DNA of 64,000 bases, from the NCBI GenBank assembly GCA_029776065.1, contig JARVJP010000011.1:124001-188000 (forward strand), in the 5' to 3' direction. The first letter of the stretch is position 1. Every line of letters starts with the position of its first letter. Below the pieces are notes generated by a model. The model saw nothing but the letters and a program-made list of their open reading frames with translations, did no database searches and was not told where the DNA came from. Made by a program: the position numbers and the translations under genes. This document shows, one piece after another, positions 17,084 through 25,818 of this stretch. Source of the DNA: Nitrososphaeria archaeon (GTDB lineage: Archaea; Thermoproteota; Nitrososphaeria; JACIWG01).

Positions 17084-18400
17084 CTACGGGTTGAGACGTG
17101 TTGGTGTCCTAGGGAAAAGCGAAGTCGCTCTGATATGTTTTACGCCACTAACCCATCTAGTAACTCTCTCCACACCTAGTCCAAATCCTGAATGCGGAGG
17201 TAATCCGTACCTTCTCAAATCGAGGTACCATTGAAAACTTTCCTTCGGAAAGTCTTGTTGTAGTATACGTTTCTCAAGTTCTTTATAATCGCTTAGTCTT
17301 TGCCCACCAGTAGTAATTTCCCCGAATCCTTCTGGAGCTATCAAGTCTGATGATAAAGTTACTTTATCATTATCTAGTTTCGTCATATGGTAGAAACTTC
17401 TGGCAGAAAGGGGGAATTCCTTTATGAACACTGGTTTATCGAACTCGTTTGAGATTATCTTCTCTCCTTCTGTTGGTATGTCTTCACCCCATTCGAATGT
17501 AACCCCTCTCTTCATGATGAGATCTCTTGCTTCATCGTAGGTGATCTTATAGAATGGAGGTTCTGGTGGAGTAAACTTTCTCCCTAGAATTTTTAACTCA
17601 CCTGAACATTCTTCTGCGACTTTATGCGTAATTGCACTAACCAGTTCTTCCTCTAACCTCATTATGTCTTCGTGTGTGGCAAAAGCGACCTCTGATTCGA
17701 TCATCCAAAATTCTGTTAGGTGTTTAGCCGTTTTTGATTTTTCTGCTCTAAAGCATGGTTCTATAGTCCAAACGCGTTCCAATGCGAGTATTGCGGCCTC
17801 CTCGTATAGTTGTGCGCTTTGTGTCAAGTATGCTTTTTGTCCGAAGTAATCTACCTCGAATAGGGTCGCTCCACCTTCACAAGCAGATTGGACTATGGAG
17901 GGTGCACTTATCAAGTAAAAACCGTTTTTGAAAAAGTATTCTGTTGCTGCTTCAATTACCTTTGATCTTATCTTTATGACCGATGAAGCCTTTTTTCCTC
18001 TTATAGAAAGGTGTCTTATATCGTAGAGAAAGGAAGGGGATCTGATCGCACTTCTAGTTATTGGCCAGACATCGGCCTTTGCAATGATTTCCACGTTCTT
18101 GGCTATTATTTCTAATCCATATGGAGCTCTCTTGTCTAGCTTGGTTTCTCCTATAACTTTGACCGCGGATTCTTTTGTTGAGTCTTTTACCACATTAAAT
18201 ACTTCTGGAGGTACATTTTCCTTCTTTATTGTTGTTTGGATGTATCCACTTCCATCTCTAATTATTAAAAATATCATTCCTCCAATAAAGCTTTTGTTTT
18301 GTATCCATCCCAGTATTGTGATAGGTACTCTATCTTTTTGTTCTTCCAAAAGTTCTCTAATTGTATGTGTCCTTCCGCCTACCTTATATCTTGTGCTCAA
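17084..18400 (-). CDS. asnS: Asparaginyl-tRNA synthetase
   Basis: This is a class IIb synthetase of 438 residues with an N-terminal OB-fold anticodon domain (VPITILGWIQNKSF...) and a catalytic domain. Motif 2 reads CFRAEKSKTAKHLTEFWMIESEVAF, where FWM-E-E is the AsnRS form rather than the AspRS form. Motif 3 is HSGFGLGVERVTRW. PEGFGEITTGGQR also fits AsnRS. A direct AsnRS means Asn-tRNA need not come only from amidation of Asp-tRNA. AspRS is the main alternative and less likely. Confidence 0.88.
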   Translation of the reverse strand: MSTRYKVGGRTHTIRELLEEQKDRVPITILGWIQNKSFIGGMIFLIIRDGSGYIQTTIKKENVPPEVFNVVKDSTKESAVKVIGETKLDKRAPYGLEIIAKNVEIIAKADVWPITRSAIRSPSFLYDIRHLSIRGKKASSVIKIRSKVIEAATEYFFKNGFYLISAPSIVQSACEGGATLFEVDYFGQKAYLTQSAQLYEEAAILALERVWTIEPCFRAEKSKTAKHLTEFWMIESEVAFATHEDIMRLEEELVSAITHKVAEECSGELKILGRKFTPPEPPFYKITYDEARDLIMKRGVTFEWGEDIPTEGEKIISNEFDKPVFIKEFPLSARSFYHMTKLDNDKVTLSSDLIAPEGFGEITTGGQRLSDYKELEKRILQQDFPKESFQWYLDLRRYGLPPHSGFGLGVERVTRWVSGVKHIRATSLFPRTPTRLNP

Positions 18401-18585
18401 CTTACACTCTATCCAAAAGTTAGTGATTTAAAACTTTCATATGTTTACAGAGTTCTTCTTCAAGTATGCATCATTATCCCATATTGAAATCTGATTCAAA
18501 GTACTCATTTTCTCCCTTAATTCCCCTTTTCCTTTTATTTAACAAATCTTCTTTTTAAATGCTTTGATTATCTATGTACGGTCTC

Positions 18586-19209
18586 CTAATCTTTATGATG
18601 CAATAACCTTTTCCTTACAGCCTTCCCATCAGGTGTTTCTTCCCAAATCAACGATTGAAACTTAAATATTTTAGCATCCTTTCTAAGCCAAGAATCTGGC
18701 GTTAAACCTGCTTTCATGCATAAGTATTCTAAATATTCATCAGGTGTCCAACCGTATTCGATAGGGACTTGTGGTAGTAGTAGTCCTGTACGTCCTTCTA
18801 ACTCTATTACCAGACCATCTTCTCCAATCTTGATCTTCTTCGGGTATTCAAGCGGTGAGTTAACTTCTATAAGTTCGAGAGGCGTTAGAACACTTACTTC
18901 GATTACTATCTTATCAAGTTCGTTCTTATGCACAGGCTCAAATCTGGGATCTTCTGATGCAGCGCATATCGCAGAATCGATAAGTGCGTCAATTAATGGT
19001 AGCAGAGGTCTCGGATATCCTATGCATCCCCGAAGCTCCCTTTTTTCTCCTTTTATTTCGTTTATTGTAACAAATACTCCGAACTTCTCAGAAAACCTTT
19101 TTCTTTCTTCTTCTGTTGGTTTGTATTTGATCTTGTTCATAACATGTTCCTCTACTATTTTTCTAGCTAATTTCACAAGTGCTTTTCCATCTTCATCATT
19201 TAACTTCAA
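18586..19209 (-). CDS. AMMECR1 domain protein
   Basis: The product carries the strictly conserved family signature LRGCIGYP (near residue 59-66) together with SAICAASEDPRFEPV and IEVSVLTPLELIEV. The C-terminal VPIEYGWTPDEYLEYLCMKAGL also fits. AMMECR1 proteins are conserved in archaea and eukaryotes; their chemistry is not settled, and they are found linked with Memo and a radical SAM protein (AmmeMemoRadiSam). The matching radical SAM gene is at 57547 in this window, and a Memo gene is not seen. At 207 residues the length is normal. It is 15 bases from the Mut7-C gene upstream, so probably cotranscribed with it and pyrC. Confidence 0.93.
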   Translation of the reverse strand: MKLNDEDGKALVKLARKIVEEHVMNKIKYKPTEEERKRFSEKFGVFVTINEIKGEKRELRGCIGYPRPLLPLIDALIDSAICAASEDPRFEPVHKNELDKIVIEVSVLTPLELIEVNSPLEYPKKIKIGEDGLVIELEGRTGLLLPQVPIEYGWTPDEYLEYLCMKAGLTPDSWLRKDAKIFKFQSLIWEETPDGKAVRKRLLHHKD

Positions 19210-19224
19210 TCTTTTATTCCCCTT

Positions 19225-19698
19225 TTAAGGATGTCTAAATTGCGTCTTAAGGGTTTCTTCAAACTCTCTAATCTTCTTCCAATGCGACCCGTACCAATAG
19301 ATCTTTCCACAGTTAAAACACTTATAGAAGACCTTCTTTCTTTTTAAGATCTTGTCTGGGACATCTTTCACATCTGACTTGTTTATTCGCTTTATTATGT
19401 CATTACACTGTGGGCAACGAGAAAACTTAGGTCTTAGAACTGGCTTAACTTTAAGAACTTTGAATATCTTTGTCATCCGAGATAGGTCGTTATCTAATGG
19501 TATCCTTATAACGGGGATGTTCTTAGAGTAAGCTCTACGAATCAAGTCTTCGTCAGAGGTTAACAGTACACGTTTCTCGTCTTGAGCTCTACTTAAAATT
19601 TCGTCGTCTTCCAAATTATTCTCATATATGGTATCGTAGCCATATATCCTCATTTTTCTTGCCAATTTGCCGTGCATACAGTCTACTATAAACCTCAT
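19225..19698 (-). CDS. Mut7-C RNase domain protein (DUF82)
   Basis: The 157-residue product has a PIN-like N-terminal half (MRFIVDCMHGKLARKMRIYGYDT, LLTSDEDLIRRA, IRIPL) and a C-terminal zinc ribbon (CPQC...CFNCGKIYWYGSHWKKI). That is the Mut7-C layout, predicted to be an RNase from the PIN fold with acidic residues D6, D32 and D50 visible. Target RNA is unknown. Its stop precedes, and its start directly follows, neighbours in a minus-strand string: pyrC stops one base upstream. Confidence 0.9.
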   Translation of the reverse strand: MRFIVDCMHGKLARKMRIYGYDTIYENNLEDDEILSRAQDEKRVLLTSDEDLIRRAYSKNIPVIRIPLDNDLSRMTKIFKVLKVKPVLRPKFSRCPQCNDIIKRINKSDVKDVPDKILKRKKVFYKCFNCGKIYWYGSHWKKIREFEETLKTQFRHP

Positions 19699-21009
19699 TT
19701 AACGTTCAACTATCTTTCCATTCTTTAAGTCGATTACTCCATCTTCTGATGTAAACACTGTTTCTCCTCGGACAATTGTTCTTGTAACAATTGCTTCAGC
19801 CTTGAAGCCGTTAAAGGGTGAAAATTTGGCTTTAGAATAAGACTTAGATGAATCTATTAAATATTCTGGGACAAATTTAATGAACGTCAAGTTTGCAACC
19901 TTATCTTTATCTATTGAACCATATTCAATCAATCCATATAGTTTAGCTGGGCCCTCAGTTAAGGCTTTAACCACATTTGATAAAGGTAGAAACCCTCCTT
20001 TTGCGAGTGTGAAGAGAATGGGAACCGCTGTCTCAAATCCTGGGAAACCACTAGAGGGTTTATCTGCGAGTTTCTCTGTGAGAGTATGAGGGGCGTGATC
20101 CGTTCCTATGACATCTATTGCACCATCCCATACGCCCTTTCTAAGGGCTAGAACGTCTTTAAATTCCCTTATTGGAGGTTCAACTACTGCTAGTTTTCCA
20201 ACTTTTCTTAAAATTGAAGTTTCTAATGCTAAATGGGCTGGTGTCACTTCGGAAAACAAATTGCTATTGTATCTCTTTGATTCTACAAAAAGTTGTAAGC
20301 CCTCAGCAGTTGATATATGGCAGATTCTAACCTTTATTGGGAAATCGGATGCAACTTTAATAATTTCTTTTATCATTTCAATTTCAGCCCCCTTTGGATG
20401 TGCTTTCGAGTGCTCTTCAGCATCGTAGGATTCTGGTAGTTTATGTATCTTCTTTGGGTCCTCTGCATGTATGGAGATTGGACGGTTGGTTTTCATAGCC
20501 TCTTTAAATAAACTTCTTAATCTCTCACCTTCTGAGAAATTAGCATCTTCGAACACTCGGTGTGTGTACACCTTAAACCCTAGACAACCTGATTTGGAAA
20601 GTTGTGTAATTTTACTAAAGTCTGTCGGCATCACGAGGAATCCTACATCGCAATATATTCTCCCATGAGCTAAGGTTTTTCTTTCTATTAGGCGTTGAGA
20701 ATTAGAAACAGGCGGGTTAGTATTAGGCATGTCTATAACCAGAGTGAAACCCCCGGCTATTGCCGCCCTTGTCCCACTTGAGAAATCCTCTTTATAAGAA
20801 AGGTTTCCGTCTCTAAGGTGTGCATGAGCATCTATTAAACCAGGTAAGATAAGGTCTCCTTTTGCATCTATTATTCTATCAACTTGTTCTCCTTCGGTCT
20901 TTTTGATAATCTTCTTTATTTTTACACCTTCTATTATTATGTCCCTTTCGACGATTTGATCTTTTATCCAAACCTTTCCGTTTATTATTCTAGTTAGCAA
21001 CTTTATCAC
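19699..21009 (-). CDS. pyrC: Dihydroorotase
   Basis: Dihydroorotase cyclises N-carbamoylaspartate in pyrimidine synthesis. The 436-residue amidohydrolase has the metal motif DAHAHLRDG (near 60), then IDMPNTNPP, the carboxylated-lysine region GFKVYTH, ICHISTAEG, and IGTDHAPHT. This is the class I dihydroorotase layout, and a hydantoinase/allantoinase is the alternative given the family. It abuts the Mut7-C gene with no gap, and the CBS protein at 21015 stops 5 bases before its start. Confidence 0.9.
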   Translation of the reverse strand: MIKLLTRIINGKVWIKDQIVERDIIIEGVKIKKIIKKTEGEQVDRIIDAKGDLILPGLIDAHAHLRDGNLSYKEDFSSGTRAAIAGGFTLVIDMPNTNPPVSNSQRLIERKTLAHGRIYCDVGFLVMPTDFSKITQLSKSGCLGFKVYTHRVFEDANFSEGERLRSLFKEAMKTNRPISIHAEDPKKIHKLPESYDAEEHSKAHPKGAEIEMIKEIIKVASDFPIKVRICHISTAEGLQLFVESKRYNSNLFSEVTPAHLALETSILRKVGKLAVVEPPIREFKDVLALRKGVWDGAIDVIGTDHAPHTLTEKLADKPSSGFPGFETAVPILFTLAKGGFLPLSNVVKALTEGPAKLYGLIEYGSIDKDKVANLTFIKFVPEYLIDSSKSYSKAKFSPFNGFKAEAIVTRTIVRGETVFTSEDGVIDLKNGKIVER

Positions 21010-21014
21010 AAAAA

Positions 21015-21821
21015 TTACGTTACAAGTTGGTTAAAGAGCTCTCTTCTTCTTATCACTCCTAGTAAATGTTCTCCCTTTGTTACTGGATATATAACAAGAT
21101 TTGTGTTTGAAAGCAGAGTCGCTGCTCTTTGAACAGGGTCTTGAGGACTAAGCTTTTCTGTAATAAGTACCATTATATCGTTTGTTACAAACTTTTGAAG
21201 TGCACTTCTCATATGGTGAACCGTGTCTTCTGATAGATAGTTGAACAAAAACGTTGCAAGCTCCTTTTCACCCACAACTCCAATTGGTGATGTGTTTTGA
21301 ATGACTACAAATTCACGCATGTCTTTATCCCTTAATATTTCATTAATGACTGTTGAGAGACCAGCCCCTGCAGGTATTCTATATCCTCCTCTGACAAGGA
21401 AGTCCTCTACTCTTCCATGAAGTTCTTTGGATAGGAGGTTTATTAGCATATTTTTGGTCAGCAAGCCTTGAACCTTTCCATTTAACCCTATAACCGGAAG
21501 TGCGCTAACATCTTCTTTGCTCATTATTGAGATAGCGTCCGATAGTGTCATATCCTGACTTATGTATACGAACCTTTCACTTGTAAAGGCTGCAACACTA
21601 AGTGAAGTTGGCGAGATGTTACTGAACTTCTTTGAAGCAAGCTTCATAAATACATCTCTAAGAGTTACAACTCCTATTAATGTCTCCTTATCTTTGACTA
21701 ATATTCTATCTAGTTTTGTCTTTTTTAATTCATAGAACATCAAGGATATTTTTTCTGACTTAGATAATATACTCACCTTTGGTAACTCGAATGACTTTAC
21801 ACTATCTTTTCTTTGAGGCAA
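21015..21821 (-). CDS. CBS-domain protein (about four CBS motifs)
   Basis: The 268-residue product is made only of CBS repeats, seen in phrases such as LDRILVKDKETLIGVVTLRDV, VSALPVIGLNGKVQGLLTKNM, FVVIQNTSPIGVVGEKEL and LVIYPVTKGEHLLGVIRRREL. CBS pairs bind adenosyl ligands and act as sensors, and there is no catalytic domain attached. The start overlaps the end of the next CBS gene by 20 bases, so the two are made together and may form a mixed assembly. Ligand and partner are unknown. Confidence 0.85.
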   Translation of the reverse strand: MPQRKDSVKSFELPKVSILSKSEKISLMFYELKKTKLDRILVKDKETLIGVVTLRDVFMKLASKKFSNISPTSLSVAAFTSERFVYISQDMTLSDAISIMSKEDVSALPVIGLNGKVQGLLTKNMLINLLSKELHGRVEDFLVRGGYRIPAGAGLSTVINEILRDKDMREFVVIQNTSPIGVVGEKELATFLFNYLSEDTVHHMRSALQKFVTNDIMVLITEKLSPQDPVQRAATLLSNTNLVIYPVTKGEHLLGVIRRRELFNQLVT

Positions 21822-22644
21822 TACTTAACACCTCGTACTTAGAGAAGATGCCGCTGACGCGTCCCTCTGGATCTAATACTGGGAGTGCGCCTATATCCTT
21901 TGACACCATTATAGATGCTGCGGTTTCCACATGATCATACTCGTGAACTATTATTACAGGGGTTGACATGATGTCCCCTGCTGTCGCTATTGCGATATAA
22001 TTAATCTTCATATGCGTTGCTTCTCCTCCTTTTATTACTGAGCGTTTTGTTAGAATCTTTTTTACAGGGGCAAATTTTACAAATGCTAAATTAGATGGCG
22101 AAATGATTCCAACAGGTTTTTCTTTATTATCGATCACAATGACTCGGTGTATTGGGTTCTTGAACAACAGATCTGATACATGACTTATGCTGTGAAAGGG
22201 CGATGCAAAACTAAGGTCCCCCCGCATATGCTCTTTAACCAACATATTTGTTTTCAATTGTGCAACGTACTTTGTAATATCATGAGTTGTTATTATACCC
22301 GCTAGCTTTCCGCTCCACGTAACTGGGAGGCCTCCAACTTTCTTATCAAGCATTATCTTTGCCGCCTCACCTATATCAGCATTATATTCTATAGTTACTA
22401 TATTTTTCTTCATAAAATATAGGACAAGTAATTGATCTATTGGTCTTGCTTTCAAGGAGGGTTTTGATGGTAATAAAGCCTTTGCTAGATCTTCCCTCGT
22501 TAATATGCCCACAATCATGTCTTGTTCCATGACAATTAGTCTTCCAACCTTCTTGGATATCATAAGGTTTTTTGCTCTTGCAAGGGTATCATTTGGTTGA
22601 ACAACATAAACATCTTTTGACATATAATCGTTAACAGAAACCAA
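21802..22644 (-). CDS. CBS-domain protein (about four CBS motifs)
   Basis: This 280-residue protein starts MVSVNDYMSKDVYVVQPNDTLARAKNLM and is built of CBS repeats: VGRLIVMEQDMIVGILTREDL, VGGLPVTWSGKLAGIITTHDI, IHRVIVIDNKEKPVGIISPSNL and IGALPVLDPEGRVSGIFSKYEV. It has no other domain. The C-terminal 20 bases overlap the start of the downstream CBS gene. Adenine-nucleotide sensing is likely from the family, but the regulated target is not visible here. Confidence 0.86.
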   Translation of the reverse strand: MVSVNDYMSKDVYVVQPNDTLARAKNLMISKKVGRLIVMEQDMIVGILTREDLAKALLPSKPSLKARPIDQLLVLYFMKKNIVTIEYNADIGEAAKIMLDKKVGGLPVTWSGKLAGIITTHDITKYVAQLKTNMLVKEHMRGDLSFASPFHSISHVSDLLFKNPIHRVIVIDNKEKPVGIISPSNLAFVKFAPVKKILTKRSVIKGGEATHMKINYIAIATAGDIMSTPVIIVHEYDHVETAASIMVSKDIGALPVLDPEGRVSGIFSKYEVLSIASKKR

Positions 22645-22724
22645 GTCTAACCCAGAATTTAGGGTGTTAAACTAGTTAAAAACTGTTTCTATTCTTTTCG
22701 TTTAATGAGTTTACCAACATGTCT

Positions 22725-23306
22725 TCATTGATCTGTTCTACATTCTTCGCAGATGTACTTCCCATCTACTTCAATAAGTGAGTCGGACCATCTATTACAT
22801 AGGTCACAGTAACCTGCCATAAGCACAGGGTTTCTTCTCGACTCTGCTAAAGGTGTCTCAATATTTAGTCTCTCTGAGAATATCTCAACCAACTCTGGTG
22901 TTATTGATATGATATCCCATATTGAGAGAATTCCTTCAATTTTGCCTTTGTAGGTGACTCCGACACGTTTAACCTTCTTCTTTCTCATGTATCTGACTGC
23001 GTCTACTAGTTGTGCTTCACTTTCTACAGTGTATATAGGTTTCGTCATTATTTCTATTGCTTTAGTTTTATCAGGGTCTAATCCTGCTGTAACAATACGA
23101 TCTATAATGTCTCCATCAGTAACCATTCCTATTGGTGTGTTGTTCTCCACAATGACAATACTGCCCACATCGTTCTCTGTCATCTTTTTGGCGATCTGTC
23201 TAGCCGTCTCTTCAGGTCTTCCTGTAATTACAGGGCTATTCATCACTTCTCTTACTGTTATATTCGCTGGATTAGTACGGCTAGGGTCGATTGCCATTTT
23301 CTTCAT
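22725..23306 (-). CDS. CBS pair with C-terminal zinc ribbon
   Basis: The 193-residue product has one CBS pair (NPANITVREVMNSPVITGRPEETARQIAKKM..., MTKPIYTVESEAQLVDAVRYMRKKKVKRVGV) followed by a Cys4 ribbon CDLC...CEEC near the C-terminus (about 171-190). CBS-zinc ribbon proteins are common in archaea and often thought regulatory. It is the third CBS gene in a row on this strand, 80 bases upstream of the first two. Confidence 0.87.
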   Translation of the reverse strand: MKKMAIDPSRTNPANITVREVMNSPVITGRPEETARQIAKKMTENDVGSIVIVENNTPIGMVTDGDIIDRIVTAGLDPDKTKAIEIMTKPIYTVESEAQLVDAVRYMRKKKVKRVGVTYKGKIEGILSIWDIISITPELVEIFSERLNIETPLAESRRNPVLMAGYCDLCNRWSDSLIEVDGKYICEECRTDQ

Positions 23307-23346
23307 GTTTGGTTAAGATTAGTAGTAGAAAAATATTTCTATATCC

Positions 23347-25245
23347 TTATTGTAATTTGATTTTACACCCTCCTGGGGGTAGTGCACGGATATAATCTTC
23401 AAGCGGTATATCTTTCACTCCTTCTAACGAAGCCATCTTCTCTGATAAGACTGCCTTGATCTTTTTCGCTACAGAGTTCTTATCCTCTCTACCAGGTACT
23501 ATTAGGACGATGTGGTCTGTGCTTTTTTTAATTGCCTCCTTTGGTCCGCATATAACCGTGTAGTGATCTTTGACCTTTACTATTCCTACTGCTAACTCTA
23601 GGGGTAGGTTCTTGATATAGTTTCTCTTTCCCGTTATCATAAAGGCTCCTCTGGCAATGTATTGACCAGATGGTGCTTTCTTTGATATTTGGTCTTTGTA
23701 AAACCAATAAGCTTCCCCTAAAGCTGTTCCAAACTTCCAAAGGTTGCTAAAAGCTACAGCTGCAGTTGCAGTTTCCTTTATACTGGCTTCTGTGGCTTTT
23801 CTTCCGTCTTTTACTATAAAGAATGGGGCACCTGTGAATTCGGCGTGGAATATTATGTCGTTTTCTTCGAGATGTTTCTTCACTATCGCTTCATTTGAAG
23901 AAGCATCCCTTCCTCCTATCGATAGGAACCCATCAGAGGTGTAGAACCACCTATATCTCTCAAACCATTCTTTTTCGAAAGCTTTTTTATGTTTTTTAGA
24001 GATAGTTTCCTCTTTTAACTTTATTTTTTCTTCTAATCTATCAAGTTCTTCTTTTAAGTTGTTTATGGACTCATCTATTTTATCAATCTTTTGTAACAGC
24101 TCCTTTGCTGTGCCAAATATTTCGGAAGCTGTCTTTAAGGGGTTTGAGTCTTCAAAATCGAACTTGTAGTTTTTTAGTATGAGCTTCTTTGTATCATCTT
24201 CGATGATCAGCTTTGCAGGTTTCAACTTTTCTTCGAATAAACTTTGGCTTTGATAATATAAAACAATGTTTTCCCTTAACGAAGTTGCTATATCTGTTAA
24301 CATCCTACACTCTACATTTAATCTCTCTTTTTCATCAAGTAATTGCCCTATAGTGCTTTTTAATCTTTCTTCAGCTTTGTGTAGTGGCTGTAAAAGTGTT
24401 CTGTTTTTTTGTTCAAGGATCGCCTTCGTATATATAACATCTATTGCTTGGTTGATGTCTTTAACCTCTCTTGTTGCATATTGTCCGTTTTCTACTTTAT
24501 AAATTGTGAAGCCTACTATGTTGTCTCCTTGAACTATCAAAGTTGGGGTTAATTCTTTTTCGTCAAAGAATTTATGTATTATTTCGACTAGTTCAGGTAG
24601 AATATTTGGTTTGAGCTGTCTCCCCGTTGTGCCGGGAGGAACTTTAAGCTGCTTTGGTATTATATCGATGAATTTTTTTGGAAGGGCAAGTTTATTTCCT
24701 ATCCATTTTCTGAAGTCTTCGTCGTATTCTAGAATTGGTTTGATACTTTCTTCATCGATTTTTAGAGGGTCTAGTCCTCTTTCAGGTGGTAGGGTGTATT
24801 TTGACATCTTCCTTATACTTCTATGCCTTGTATCATAGTATTCGAGTGCCTCAAGTATTACATCTTGTTCGTCAAGAAGGATGATGTTTCCGTTTCCAAA
24901 GAACTCTGTTACTAGTTTTTTGGCCTCACTCCCTACTAAACTAATGAAGAGTATCCTCTCAGTTCCTACTTGTTCTATGGATTTAATCTTGCCTCTTAAA
25001 AGTCTTTTCCTAAATTGAGAAGGGGTGGTGTCTGTTTCGTCTTCTAGTTTAGATTCAGTGACCCAAATCGACTTTCCACTGTCTATAACTAGTCTTTTCT
25101 CAGGTTTTGAAGGGTGATGTAATCTAATAAGTAGGGTGTTTCCCGTTATCCAGTAAACGTTATTAACATAATAATCTTTAAGACTTGCGTTCAGCCACCT
25201 AGCTTGGTGAAATAGTTCTATGTTGCTTAGTGCTTGTGTGCTCAT
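23347..25245 (-). CDS. rqcH: NFACT-family ribosome quality control factor (RqcH/Rqc2 homologue)
   Basis: RqcH binds 50S subunits with stalled peptidyl-tRNA and recruits Ala-tRNA for C-terminal tailing. The 632-residue product has the NFACT-N domain (LSNIELFHQARWLNASLKDYYV...), a helix-hairpin-helix/middle region, a coiled coil (EELDRLEEKIKLKEETISKKHKKAF), and the NFACT-R domain with GRDASSNEAIVKKHL, FTGAPFFIVKDG and KKAPSGQYIARGAFMITGKRNY. The layout is complete. The gene is divergent from the EMC6-like gene with only 18 bases between starts when ATG 25264 is used. Confidence 0.93.
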   Translation of the reverse strand: MSTQALSNIELFHQARWLNASLKDYYVNNVYWITGNTLLIRLHHPSKPEKRLVIDSGKSIWVTESKLEDETDTTPSQFRKRLLRGKIKSIEQVGTERILFISLVGSEAKKLVTEFFGNGNIILLDEQDVILEALEYYDTRHRSIRKMSKYTLPPERGLDPLKIDEESIKPILEYDEDFRKWIGNKLALPKKFIDIIPKQLKVPPGTTGRQLKPNILPELVEIIHKFFDEKELTPTLIVQGDNIVGFTIYKVENGQYATREVKDINQAIDVIYTKAILEQKNRTLLQPLHKAEERLKSTIGQLLDEKERLNVECRMLTDIATSLRENIVLYYQSQSLFEEKLKPAKLIIEDDTKKLILKNYKFDFEDSNPLKTASEIFGTAKELLQKIDKIDESINNLKEELDRLEEKIKLKEETISKKHKKAFEKEWFERYRWFYTSDGFLSIGGRDASSNEAIVKKHLEENDIIFHAEFTGAPFFIVKDGRKATEASIKETATAAVAFSNLWKFGTALGEAYWFYKDQISKKAPSGQYIARGAFMITGKRNYIKNLPLELAVGIVKVKDHYTVICGPKEAIKKSTDHIVLIVPGREDKNSVAKKIKAVLSEKMASLEGVKDIPLEDYIRALPPGGCKIKLQ

Positions 25246-25263
25246 TTTGGAGGCCGTAGTGGT

Positions 25264-25548
25264 ATGATGACAGATGGCAATAAACTCTTCTGGTTAAGAG
25301 TCGGTTTTGCACTATTCGGAGGCCTTTTCTCCGGTGTAATGAATTTCAGTAATGGAACCGCAATATATGGTGTTGGGCTGATTAGTTTGCTTTACGTTCT
25401 TTCCTACCTAATTGGTAAAAACGTAATATTGGCAAATAAGAATGTTGAACGCAATACCCTTATCTTCAGTGGGATAGGCACTTATATCATGTTATCTCTT
25501 TTTACATGGATTCTTTATTACACATTGCATTTAAGTGGTTTTATTTAA
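25264..25548 (+). CDS. Small three-helix membrane protein, EMC6-like
   Basis: The track start (25234) overlaps the rqcH start; the ATG at 25264 (MMTDGNKLFWLRVG) avoids this. The roughly 94-residue product has three hydrophobic segments and ends in YIMLSLFTWILYYTLHLSG. Its pattern (LRVGFALFGGLFSGV, then IYGVGLISLLYVLSYLI, then FSGIGTYIMLSLFTWILYYTL) resembles human EMC6 from memory (R-T-x..LSG..AGILGLTGLYGFIFYLLAS..., FTYVLFWTFLYGM). EMC6 is a core part of the ER membrane insertase, and archaeal EMC6-like proteins have been reported. The match is by eye only. It overlaps the convergent 25531 gene by 18 bases. Confidence 0.55.
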   Translation: MMTDGNKLFWLRVGFALFGGLFSGVMNFSNGTAIYGVGLISLLYVLSYLIGKNVILANKNVERNTLIFSGIGTYIMLSLFTWILYYTLHLSGFI

Positions 25549-25818
25549 CGTTCTCCCAATATGTTCAACATAAGCAAATAGTAACGTAAAGTAATCTTCA
25601 TCAAATTCTGATAACCATCCAGTAGACATGAGTTTTGTCATGTTGTCCTTTAAGGCCTGTAATCTTCTAATTTCTTGGTTTGTCACACCGTTCTTTAATA
25701 GACTTTTGATCGCATTTATTGCTTGCGCTGCTCCTGCTGAATTTTGTGTTATAGATTTCGCATCATCCCACTTGTTGTCGTCAATCAACTTAAGTATTTC
25801 CTCAATATTTTGTATCAA
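25531..25818 (-). CDS. Small helical protein coupled to the RadA paralogue
   Basis: I do not recognise this 95-residue acidic helical protein (IEEILKLIDDNKWDDAKSITQNSAG...; EIRRLQALKDNMTKLMSTGWLSEFDEDYF). It has no cysteine or membrane segment. Its start overlaps the stop of the upstream degenerate RadA paralogue by 4 bases, so they are translationally coupled and could form a complex. Function unknown. Confidence 0.72.
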   Translation of the reverse strand: MIQNIEEILKLIDDNKWDDAKSITQNSAGAAQAINAIKSLLKNGVTNQEIRRLQALKDNMTKLMSTGWLSEFDEDYFTLLFAYVEHIGRTLNKTT

